Shown here one piece after another: positions 32,305 through 41,175 of a stretch of DNA of 64,000 nucleotides (the first letter of the stretch is position 1; every line of letters starts with the position of its first letter). This DNA comes from Hyaloraphidium curvatum (taxonomy: Eukaryota > Monoblepharomycota > Hyaloraphidiomycetes > Hyaloraphidiales > Hyaloraphidiaceae), in assembly GCA_025558095.1 (NCBI GenBank), contig JAIVFI010000028.1, positions 434,001 through 498,000 on the forward strand. Direction: 5' to 3'. The notes under the pieces were generated by a model that saw nothing but the letters and a program-made list of their open reading frames with translations, was not told the origin of the DNA and made no database searches. A program made the position numbers and the translations under genes.

Positions 32305-33134
32305 ATGACGTCCATCGCTTCCATCGAGGACCTCACGCGTGGGGCAACTCCCTCCGCGCGCGCCGCCTCGCCCCCAAGCGTCCCCGCAGGGGCGCCCCCC
32401 CACGCTTCCGTTTTGGGGAGTTCCCGCCCGAGGTCGCCCGCGAGGTGCTCAAGTTCGCCGAGCCGCCCGAGCTGCTCGCCTGCGCGCGCGTCTCGAAGAA
32501 GCTGCGGGCGATGGTGCTCGACAAGGGCTTCTGGGACTTCTGGCTGGCCGCCCCGCCGACGCCGGACCGCCGCCTCGCGTGGGACGCCGCCAAACCGCTC
32601 GCAGCCGAGATGCTCGCCATCGAGCCTCACCTGCGCGTGCCCGTGGTGCTGCACCAGCACGCCTCCAAGGGCTGCACCTTCTGCGGCACGCAGCGGGTGC
32701 GCAAGGTCTACGCCCCCTGGGGATGGCGATGCTGCGGCCCGTGCAAGATGGCCCGCACCGTCGCCGAGTGGGAGCTGCCCCACGGGCTGGGCAAGGCGCA
32801 GCTCGCCGCCGCGTACCCGGCCGGCTGGGGGGAGAGGTACTCGCGGTATAACAGGCAGCGGGTCAGGTTCGACGTGTGGAGCAAAACAGACGTGGAGAGG
32901 GCGGCGAGGCGGCTGTGGAAGGTCGGGGAGGGGGAGGATCTCGTGGACAAGGCGGAGACAGGAAACGCGGCCCGCAAGGAGCTCGTGAGGGCCAAGCTGG
33001 TGGCCAGGAAGAAGTTGTCGATCAGGAAGAAGGCGGAGAAGGCGGTGTTTGCGGCGCTGGGCAGGCTGCCGCTCGACGCGGGTGAGGACGAGGTGGAAAA
33101 GTGCGTCGACGAGGTGATCGGCTCGCTGGTCTGA
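32305..33134 (+). CDS. F-box protein with zinc-ribbon-like cysteines
   Basis: The well-supported frame runs from about 32379 to the stop at 33134. It starts with an F-box (FRFGEFPPEVAREVLKFAEP, then KKLRAMVLDKGFWDFWLA). A four-cysteine module follows: CTFCGTQR and WRCCGPCKM, spaced like a small zinc ribbon. The C-terminal third is basic and helical (RKKLSIRKKAEKAVF). The N-terminus is unresolved: ATG 32305 is in another frame, and no canonical intron joins it correctly. An SCF substrate adaptor is likely. The target is unknown. Confidence 0.6.
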
Positions 33135-33341
33135 AGGCATCGTGGACCGATCCCGTTCTTTGAGCCATGTACGGCGATTTGCATGCTGGTGCTATGCAGT
33201 CTGGAGAGGGCTCGATCTGCGGCACGGCACCACGGACGACCCGGTTTAGGATGACCAGCCTTGGGGCTCGGACGCCCCGCGATCGCAGTGCAGTGTTTGC
33301 GCGTGTCCCCCACGACCACTCACCGAATATCTCGAGCCAAG

Positions 33342-34925
33342 ATGCCGCCGTCGAACGAAGACGACGCAGAAAAGGCGACCTTTGCGCCGGAGGGCGCCAC
33401 AGGGGCAGCGGACTTCCCCATTTCCGCCGCCGAGTACCTCGCGGCCGTCCCGCATTTTCCCGCGCTGCCGCCGTCGCTGAGGGGCGCCGCGCCGCCCGCC
33501 GACCGCGCCGCGGAACTGCGCGACGCGCGCCCGCTGGACAGCCGCGCGCTCCTCGACGGCCTGTCCGCCGCGCCGGCGCTGCGCTGGATCACCGTCGCGC
33601 AGCTCCGCGTGGCCCCGTTCGCCGCCCTCGCGCGCGAGCGCACCGTGGCATTCATCGCCACCGGGATCGTGGTCAACTCTCTCCCGTGGGCATTCGGGAG
33701 GGACCGCTTCGGCACCAAGCAGCTGGCGGTGGGCTACGCGACGTGGATCGCGCTCTGGCTGTGCCTGGGGATCGTGAACCCGCTGACGGCCGGGTTCCGG
33801 CGGGGCCTGGGGCTGAAGGGGCAATCGTCGGCCTCGAGGCCGAGCCTGGACGCCTCGCCGCTGGCGGGGTTGGTGCGTTGGAATCAACTCGTTGCCGACG
33901 GCGGCACCTCCCGACTCCTCCGGCACGACCCCGACGACAAGCTTTGCCCGTGCGCGCTCCCCGGTTGTTCCGGAGGCCTGTTGCGCGAGATAACGATCCT
34001 CCGGCTGCTGGAGTTTGCGTTCAAACTGACAACCGTACTGACGGTCTTCTTGTGCGGTTTCTGGACGCCCACCGTGACCCTGGCATCCGTCGTTTGGACT
34101 TCGCCGTGGGCCGCCACACTCGCTGCTCTCAATAGTGAGTTTCCCTACCCCTCGCGCTAGTCAGCCGCCTAACGATCCGGGAAGCATTTGTCCTGCTAGC
34201 GTACTCGTTTCCAAACGCCCTCTGCCGGTTCACAGGCAACGTCGGCATCTTCCGCCTCTCCGAGCGCGTATCTCACCGCGCGATGAAGCTGGCCCTCGAG
34301 GACCTGCTCCACCGGCTCTCGTCCGGCGCCGCGAATCCCTCAACCCCGATCTCGGACGAGCCCCACGCGCAGCTCCACGCGGTGTTCACCGCCGCGTGGC
34401 GCACCAGGGTCTCTGCTTTCCACACCTCCGGTAGCGTGCTGTTTGCGGCTGCAATCTGCGTGGTCATGGCCGGGATCAACATGGTGCGCGGCTTCCGCTC
34501 CCTCATCGGATCCTAACTGACACGTCCCTGTTTTCCAGATAAGTGGCTCCTGCGTGCCCTCGTTCTACATCGCCTACCTCCTCTACGTCCTCCTCTCCCT
34601 CTCCCTCTTCGACCTCCTCTCCCTCGCCGCCTCCAACGCCCAGGTGACCTCCCTCGTGGACCTGTACCTCGACGCGCGCCGCGAGATCCGCGAGCTCCCC
34701 CTCCCCGCCTCCCCCGCCCTCGCCGCGGACCTGCGGCGGCACGACGCCGCGCTGTCTTCGTACGCGGACGCGGCGCGGAGCAGGGGGCGGTTCCTCGGGT
34801 TCGCGGTGGACTACGGGGTGGTGAGGACGGTGTATGCCACGGCGCTGACGCTGGCGGTGGGGATTTGGAGCGTGCTGAGGGGGTTGGGGGTGGTGGCGAC
34901 GATGGACATCGCGTGCGGGGGGTGA
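33342..34925 (+). CDS. Multipass membrane protein, unrecognised family (paralogue 2)
   Basis: Exons 33342-34134, 34236-34483 and 34539-34925 encode 475 residues, phases consistent. Hydrophobic segments are around TVAFIATGIVVNSLPWAFG, ATWIALWLCLGIVNPL, LTTVLTVFLCGFWTPTVTLA, SGSVLFAAAICVVMAGIN, FYIAYLLYVLLSLSLFDLLS and VYATALTLAVGIWSVLRGLG. The cysteine motif DKLCPCALPGCSGGLLREI and the following WTPxVTLA segment match the gene at 28106. Unlike that paralogue it has two introns. I do not recognise the family. Localisation is probably an internal or plasma membrane; function unknown. Confidence 0.65.
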
Positions 34926-35285
34926 GCGGATGGTCCGGCCGGGGGGATCGGCTCGTTGCTCAACAGACATGTGCGAATCCCCCGGTCCGGGCATATTGCC
35001 GCGAACTTGTACACCTTGGAAGACTGGAAACAGTATATGCAGCGCGATCGAGCTAGCATACTGGTTTAGGGAGTGGCCGCCCCGGCGGGTTTCGATCGAA
35101 GTGCACAGCGCTCCGCCCCGCTCCGCCACACGTCCCGAACGTCTCCCGGGAAACCCTGCGCCCCGCGTCGAAATCCGCATGGCGGTGCGACGCGTATATA
35201 TAGACGCTCACCGGGCCTGGCCTCCCCATCGAACTCGACAGCAAACAAACAGCAAACGACCCTCCGAACCCCGAACCCGACGACA
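34926..35285 (+). promoter_or_regulatory. Promoter of copy D
   Basis: From about 35111 the conserved block GCTCCGCCACACGTCCCGAA, CGTCTCCCGGGAAACCC and CGAAATCCGCATGGCGG leads to a TATATATA box at 35194-35202, then CATCGAACTCGACAGCAAAC. This matches copies A, B, E and F. Bases 34926-35100 hold nothing recognised. Confidence 0.6.
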
Positions 35286-36193
35286 ATGTTCTGCTTCAAC
35301 CTCACCACCTCCGAGCCCTCGCCCTTCGCCGCCTCGGGCCTGCACCCTGCCGCCGCCGCCGTCGACCTGTCCAAGGTCCGGCGCCGCGTGCTCAAGGAGA
35401 AGCAGTGGACCGAAGAGCGGGTCGACGCGGCGGTGGCCGAGTACCGCCGTTTTGCGACGCTGGCGGCCGCGGGCGTGCCGATGCCGCCCTGCCTCGACGT
35501 GGACGAGATCTGGTGAGCTTCTTCTCATTTTCCTGCTCCTACTTCCTGCTAACCTCTCGCGGTGACAGGCACGCCCACATCCTGCACACGATCGACTACG
35601 CCGCCTTCTCGGCCGCCCTCCTCGGCCCCGGCTCCTTCCTCCACCACATCCCGGCCGACCCTGAGGACACCCCCGTGGAACAGCGCGAGGCGATGAAGAG
35701 CGGCTACTCTGCTGGTCTCACGGCCTACCGGGAGCGCTTCGGCGCCGAGCCGCACGCCATGTGGGGCGGAGAGTTGCCTGCGGAGGCGGACGCCGAGTGC
35801 GCGCCATGCCTTTACAAGGCCGAGGACAATGATGAGCCAGCCGAGCCGTCTAGCCCGGCGCCGATCTGCATCTTCTCGGTTTCCAAGCCCGAGCAGGCGG
35901 GCCAGGCGCTCTGCATCCAGCCCAAGGCCGCGGACTCCGGCAAGGCGTTCCGTCTCTACAAGGCCGAAAAGGCCGGATGCGTGCCCTGTTTCGCGTTCCG
36001 CGAGGAGGCCAAGACGGCGGACTCGAATCAGGCCTTCTGCGGCTTCGGCATTGCCGGCGCCCCCCGGCAGGCCTTCTGCGGGTACGGCATCGCCGGCGCC
36101 CCCCGGCAGGCTTTCTGCGGCTACGGCCTGGCGGCGCCCGCGGCGCGGAGCAACCAGGCCCTGTGCTTCATGGCGCGCGAGGTGCAGGCGTGA
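35286..36193 (+). CDS. GRDP-like dispersed family, copy D
   Basis: Exons 35286-35512 and 35569-36193 encode 283 residues with the shared intron position. It is close to copies B and F through the domain and first tail part (APICIFSVSKPEQAGQALCI, GCVPCFAFREEAKTADSNQ). It differs in having two tandem units of AFCG(F/Y)GIAGAPRQ before AFCGYGLAAPAARSNQALCF, where B and F have one. The array therefore varies in unit number between copies. No targeting signal. Function unknown. Confidence 0.75.
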
Positions 36194-36212
36194 TCTTGCC
36201 GCGGATGATGTA

Positions 36213-36240
36213 CGATTCCATCGATATCCATCGATGTTTT
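36213..36240 (+). promoter_or_regulatory. Conserved 3' element after copy D
   Basis: GATTCCATCGATATCCATCG lies about 20 bp after the stop and is the cleanest version of the motif found after copies A, B, E and F. Confidence 0.4.
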
Positions 36241-36455
36241 GCATACTGTGTCATTCTTGATTTCTCCGCCGCCGGACGTCCGAGGGATGGAGCTGGATGT
36301 AGAGGCAAGCAACCGTCGGAAAAGGGTGAAAGGGGCACGTCGATACCAACACGAGACGATCACCAATCAGCTTTAGCCCAGCGCATCTCCACATGAGACC
36401 CGCATCATTTGCTGCTCTTTCCGGCCCCCAAGCTGCTTCGGGCCTTGGCGGCTAG

Positions 36456-37303
36456 ATGGGAGATGAGGGCACCAGCCCACCCCGCCGCCAGCCAGCCGAC
36501 ACTGCCCTCGCGCCGCTGACCCCCCTTGGCACCGGCGCGATGGCGTCTCCCGAGCCGGGGCGGCGGGGGAGCACGGCGCGGCAGATGCTCTCGGCCCTCG
36601 CGGTACCTTTTTCGCGGCCCCGGGGCCGGTCCCCGTCACCGTCCCTCACACTGCCGCACCCGCGGACCGATGCGAGCCCCGGCCGCGGGCGCTCTCCCTC
36701 GCACGCGCCGATCGTCACGCGCAGCAACTCGGAGCCGCTGGCCGCGCTGCTCGCGCCGCCGCCGTCGCCGTCGCCGCACTCGGCTCCGCCCGCGCCCCGA
36801 AGGTCGTCGACCACGCCCTCCACGCTGGCGCCCGCGCCGTCGAGCTACCCCGCCGATCCGTCGCCGCCGGAGCGCGCGGAGCTGATCGCACACGGCCGGA
36901 GGCGCCGCAAGGCACATGTAGACATCGCGGTGATCGGCGTCGGCTCCGAGGGCACCGTGAAGCTGGCGCTGTGCACCGAAACCAACACAAAGGTGGCCAT
37001 CAAGAGCATCCCGCGCGTGCAGCTGCCCCCCAATGCGCCCGCCGCGACCCTCGAGGCGCGCGACGCCCGCGAGCGCGCGATCCGCAAGCGCGCGCTGGCC
37101 CTGCTGACCCACTGCGGGCACCCGCACCTCCCCGAGATCCACGAGGTCTTCGAGACGGAATCGAAGTTCTACGTCGTCGGAGAGTACTGTGCCGGCGGCG
37201 ACCTCGCCCGCTACCTCGCCTCGAGGGGGGGCATGCTCCCCGAGCCGGAAGCCGCCGGGATCGTGGCCACGCTGATTCGCGCCCTCTCTTATCTTCACGC
37301 GCA

Positions 37304-37339
<36 letters not shown>

Positions 37340-38253
37340 TCTCCTGCGCAGGGAAGACGACGTCGCCTCGATCTGCGTGGCCGATTTCGGCGAGGCCTTC
37401 GTCGGCGAAGCCCTCATCGGACCGGGCGATCCGCTCGCTGCGGGCTCGAGCGCCTCCCTCGCGGACTCGCAGATGAAAACCATGGCCGGCACCCCCTTCG
37501 TGGGCATCCCACGTCTCCCTCTGCTTTGCGCCGCTGACCTCCCGCCCGCAGTACCTCGCCCCCGAGATCGCACACGGCAACAGCTACACCTCCAAGGTGG
37601 ACCTCTGGTCCCTCGGCTGCATCGCGTACGAGCTCCTCGCCGGGCGCTCCCCCTTCTCGGACTCGCGCTCCATGGCGGAGCTCTTCTCCCGCATCGAATC
37701 CGCGCGGTACTCCCCGCCCGCGGGTGCCTCCCCCGCCGCGCTGGCTTTCCTCGCGCGGCTGCTGGACCCCGACCCCGCGCGCCGGCCCGACGCCGGGGAA
37801 GCCCTGGGCGACCCGTGGATCCGCGGCGGCATGTCCAAGCTCAAGAGGATGCAGAGCGGGTTGGAGGTGTTTTTCCGCAAGGGCACGGGGGAGGTGATGC
37901 CGGTGCACCACGCCGCGGGGGGGTGGGAACCGGGCGAGGACGGGGACGAGGAGGAACCGGGGGAAGCGGAGCGGGTGGAGATCACGGAGGTGCTCCTCCC
38001 CGGTGCCGAGCGGCTGGGGAGGCGGAATTCGGGGACCAGGGTGACGATCCGCGCCGGCGGGGTGGTGCCCGTCCTCGACGGGACGGCGGTGGGGACCGGC
38101 GGAAGGGCGCGGTGGACGCGGGGGAGGAAGCAGGTCCGGTTCGGGGACTCGGGGGTCGACGTGGAGGCGGCGGAGATGGGGTTCGCGGAGCTGAAGCTGG
38201 AGGCGGCGTGGGTGGCGGAGGACGACGAGGAGGGGGAGGAGGGGCGGAGTTGA
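36456..38253 (+). CDS. Serine/threonine protein kinase (CAMK-like)
   Basis: Exons 36456-37499 and 37552-38253 encode 581 residues. The first 150 are Pro/Ser-rich and probably disordered, with basophilic Ser sites such as RSNSEP and RGRSPS. The kinase domain begins IGVGSEGTVKLALC and has VAIKS, the catalytic HGIVHRDLKPANVLL and VADFGEAF. The intron interrupts the activation segment; splicing gives GTPFYLAPEIAHG, then VDLWSLGCIAYELLAG. The C-terminal region is acidic then basic, with RGRKQVRFGDSG, a candidate nuclear or docking signal. Subfamily and pathway are uncertain. Confidence 0.85.
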
Positions 38254-38444
38254 AAGGATGCGGGCGTTTGGACTCTGGCACGCAATCGTTGGATCTGATT
38301 CGCAGCTGTGGCATGGCATGGTGGGGCGGTCGTTGTTCGTTGTTCGTCGTTCTTGGGCGTTATTACATCTACATCGGCCTGCAGGCCAGGACCATGGGGC
38401 AGAGGATCCAGGTCCGAAAGATCGGGCATTGTAGGTATCACAGA

Positions 38445-38475
38445 TGTATTGGATCGAGTGGATATCGTCGGAATC
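38445..38475 (-). promoter_or_regulatory. Conserved 3' element after copy E
   Basis: On the minus strand it reads GATTCCGACGATATCC then ACTCGATCCAATACA, within 40 bp of the stop, matching the elements of copies A, B, D and F. Confidence 0.4.
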
Positions 38476-38483
38476 TCGCAGCA

Positions 38484-39364
38484 TCACACGGAAACCTGGG
38501 GAGCCTGCCAGCAGAAGGCCTGCTTCGAGTTCGCGGGCTTCTGGGAGACTGTATGGAAGCACAGGGCCTGCGCAGGGGCGTTGATGCAAAGGGCTGCTCC
38601 GCGAGCCTCGCGGGAAGAGGCATTGAAGCACAAGGCCTGCGCGGGCGCGTTGATGCAGAGGGCTCCCCCGCGGGAGGTAGCCATGGCGTCGCTGCCGGCG
38701 GCCTTGTTGTAGATGCAGAGGGCCGCAGGGGCGGTCGTCCAGTTGACGCAGCGCGCCATGCCCGCGTCCTTGCCGGCCGCGTTGATGCAGAGAGCCCTTC
38801 CGGACGGCTCGGCGGGCGCTGCACCGTCCTCGGCCTTGTAGAGGCAGGGAGCACACTCGGCGTCCGCCTCCGCGGGCAACTCTCCGCCCCACATGGCGTG
38901 CGGCTCGGCGCCGAACCGCTCCCGGTAGGCCGTGAGGCCGGCGGAGTAGCCGTTCTTCATGGCCTCGCGCTGCTCTGCGGGGGTGTCCTCGGGGTCGGCG
39001 GGAACGTGGTGAAGGAAGGAACCGGGCCCGAGGAGGGCGGCGGAGAAGGTGGAGTAGTCGATCGTGTGCAGGATGTGGGCGTGCCTGTCACCGCGAGAGG
39101 TTAGCAGGCATAAGGAGCAGGTCAGTGAGAAGAAGCTCACCAGATCTCGTCCACGTCGAGGCACGGCGGCATCGGAACTCCCGCGGCCGCTAGCGTGGCG
39201 AACCGGCGGTACTCGGCCACGGCCGCGTCGACGCGCTCTTCGGTCCAGTGCTTCTCCTTGAGCACGCGGCGCCGGACCTTGGCGAGGTCAACGGCGGCGG
39301 CGGCGGGGTGCAGGCCGGAGGCGGACATGTCGGCGGAGTCGTAGGCGTAGGCGAAGCAGAGCAT
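38484..39364 (-). CDS. GRDP-like dispersed family, copy E (distinct tail)
   Basis: Exons 39364-39141 and 39084-38484 (minus) encode 274 residues; the 56-bp intron splits the DEIW Trp codon. The start MLCFAYAYDSADMSASG differs from the other copies. The tail is its own type, with units such as RALCINAAGKDAG, AALCIYNKAAG, GALCINAPAQALCFN repeated twice, and a closing AFCWQAPQVSV. The spacing of (A/G)(L/F)C is kept while the residues between have changed. No targeting signal. Function unknown. Confidence 0.73.
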
Positions 39365-39957
39365 GGTCGTTCGGGGATGGTTTATCGGGTCGGTTGGGTG
39401 TTTGGTTGCTGTCGGGTTCGATGGGGAGGCCGGCGGGGTGACCGGTCATATATAGTCTCGCTGCTGAGCGCTCCGCCATGCGGACTTTCGGCGGGGGGGC
39501 GCGGGGTTCCGGGGGACGTTCGAGGACGAGTGGCGCAGCGGGCGGAGCGCCGGTGCCCCCCTTCCTCGAAGTCGACCGCTGCAGCCCCTCCCTCTTCCAT
39601 TGCATCGTTTGGCCAAAATCTAGTGATTCATTAACCTCAATCCCTTATTTGTCGAGCTCAGCTCAGCTCCGCCGTTTGGGGTGTGAAGGAGAGTGTCCGG
39701 GCTCCCGAAAGGAGCTGGCGCAGAGAACCAAGTTTTCCATCCCTCTCTATGACGCATTGCCATTGCAGTTGCGCGGGACGTCCGTTGCGCTACCACTGCA
39801 TTCACTTTCCCTTGGAGGCAGGCCTCAGAACCCCATCGGATGAATCAGTTGTGTGGCAAATCATGAGCGTCCCTGGGCTCCGCCACCGTCGGAGTCATCC
39901 ACAGCTCACACAGCTGCGATCCTGCGAATCGTGCCCCAAAGCACACACACCACACCA
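39365..39957 (-). promoter_or_regulatory. Promoter of copy E, and intergenic remainder
   Basis: On the minus strand: the CCCATCGAACCCGACAGCAA motif at about 39409-39428, a TATATATG box at about 39447-39454, GCATGGCGGAGCG, and the GC-rich block to about 39545. Bases 39550-39957 hold no gene that I can support and include the promoter of the next plus-strand gene. Confidence 0.55.
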
Positions 39958-40629
39958 ATGAACCCGTACCGCTACCCTGAACCCGGCCCGGCGGCAGCGC
40001 CGGCGCCTTCGGCCGCAGCGTGGCCCGCCGCCGCGCCGGCAATCCCGACCCCTGACTACGCGGAGCCTTCCCCGCCGCCTGGCTCCTCCCCACGCATGAC
40101 CTACTACTATGGCCAGCCCGGGTCCGACCTGGGTTATCCGGACGCATCGGGCTATACGTACGGCCCGCCTGCCTACCCGGCGCAGCCGGCGCTCCCGCCC
40201 CCGGCTTACCCCGCACATCCGGCCGACTACTACCCCCCGCAGTCGACGACCGTCGTCGTCTCCGACGGAACAGACGACGAGAGCGTGGCCGCTTCCAAGA
40301 CCCCGCCGACCAAGCGCAGCGGCTGGACATACCTTGGCATCGGTCTGCTCCTTACGATTGCCGGCGCCGCCCTGCTGGCCCTGTACGCGACCCAGCGTTG
40401 CGGATACCAGCGTTTCACATATACCTGCTATGTAGGGCTCCCTTGCCGGGCGAACGGAACCGCTACTTCGGACGTGCTGACCCGCGTTCTGCAGGAAATG
40501 GTGTCGTACCTCTACAGTGGCATCGTGTGCGTCATCTTCGCCGCCATCTTCATCGCGTGGGGTTCGTCGATCTTCTACCGCCTTTCCAAGACCGCGTCAA
40601 TCGCCCCGCAAGCGCACCAGACGAAGTAA
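39958..40629 (+). CDS. Pro-rich two-segment membrane protein, hypothetical
   Basis: A single-exon gene of 223 residues. The first 100 are Pro/Ala/Tyr-rich (YPAQPALPPPAYPAHPADYY), likely a disordered cytoplasmic tail with PPxY-like motifs that can bind WW domains. Two membrane segments follow: YLGIGLLLTIAGAALLALYA and YSGIVCVIFAAIFIAWG. The loop between them has three cysteines and an N-glycosylation site (ANGT), so it probably faces the lumen or outside. I do not recognise the family. Function unknown. Confidence 0.6.
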   Translation: MNPYRYPEPGPAAAPAPSAAAWPAAAPAIPTPDYAEPSPPPGSSPRMTYYYGQPGSDLGYPDASGYTYGPPAYPAQPALPPPAYPAHPADYYPPQSTTVVVSDGTDDESVAASKTPPTKRSGWTYLGIGLLLTIAGAALLALYATQRCGYQRFTYTCYVGLPCRANGTATSDVLTRVLQEMVSYLYSGIVCVIFAAIFIAWGSSIFYRLSKTASIAPQAHQTK

Positions 40630-40735
40630 CGGAGGGATGACGGGCGATCCAGTCAAAAGCCGGCGTGCCCCATCCGAGAGGTGAGGCCCCGAGAAGTGTT
40701 GACCGCCAATTCCATGCCATGTTTCGTGAGCGTTT

Positions 40736-41062
40736 TTGGCTTCTATGCCTCGCATCCGAGCTTGTTGGTACCGTGGAGTGTGGAACGAAGGTTGTACTCT
40801 CCCCGGGCGTCCGAAATGGATGCATGTAGGACGAGATGTAGTGGGACTAAGATGCTCGAGGTGCAAAACGACCGAGTACTGCTCGCCCGAGTGCCAGAAG
40901 GCACACTGGTCCGTGCACCGCCATGGTTGCAGGCCTCGAGGCACCGCCTTTGGACCTGATGACTTGTTGGGCCATTCCATGGTAGAGGTCATTGATCGGG
41001 CTACTCACCGCAACAAGGTAGTGGTTTCTCATGGACTGACCAATTCTCGCAACGGTCGATGA
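40736..41062 (+). pseudogene. Degenerate MYND zinc-finger fragment
   Basis: The frame contains the second half of a MYND finger, LRCSRCKTTEYCSPECQKAH, followed by WSVHRHGC. In a working MYND finger two more cysteines (CxxC) come about ten residues earlier. Here the candidate is CWYRG, with Arg in place of the second Cys and an extra stretch of about 20 residues. The frame ends soon after (stop at 41062) and no further domain is joined. I read it as a decayed remnant, though an unrecognised exon structure could restore it. Confidence 0.4.
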
Positions 41063-41175
41063 AGCCACGTCGTGACGATGTGCGGTAATCGATTCCTTCA
41101 ATGCGTGTTTCTCTACAAGATGCAGCGTTGGTTGCCTGGTATCCCTCCTCCTCCCCCTCCCCAGACCGAGATCCT

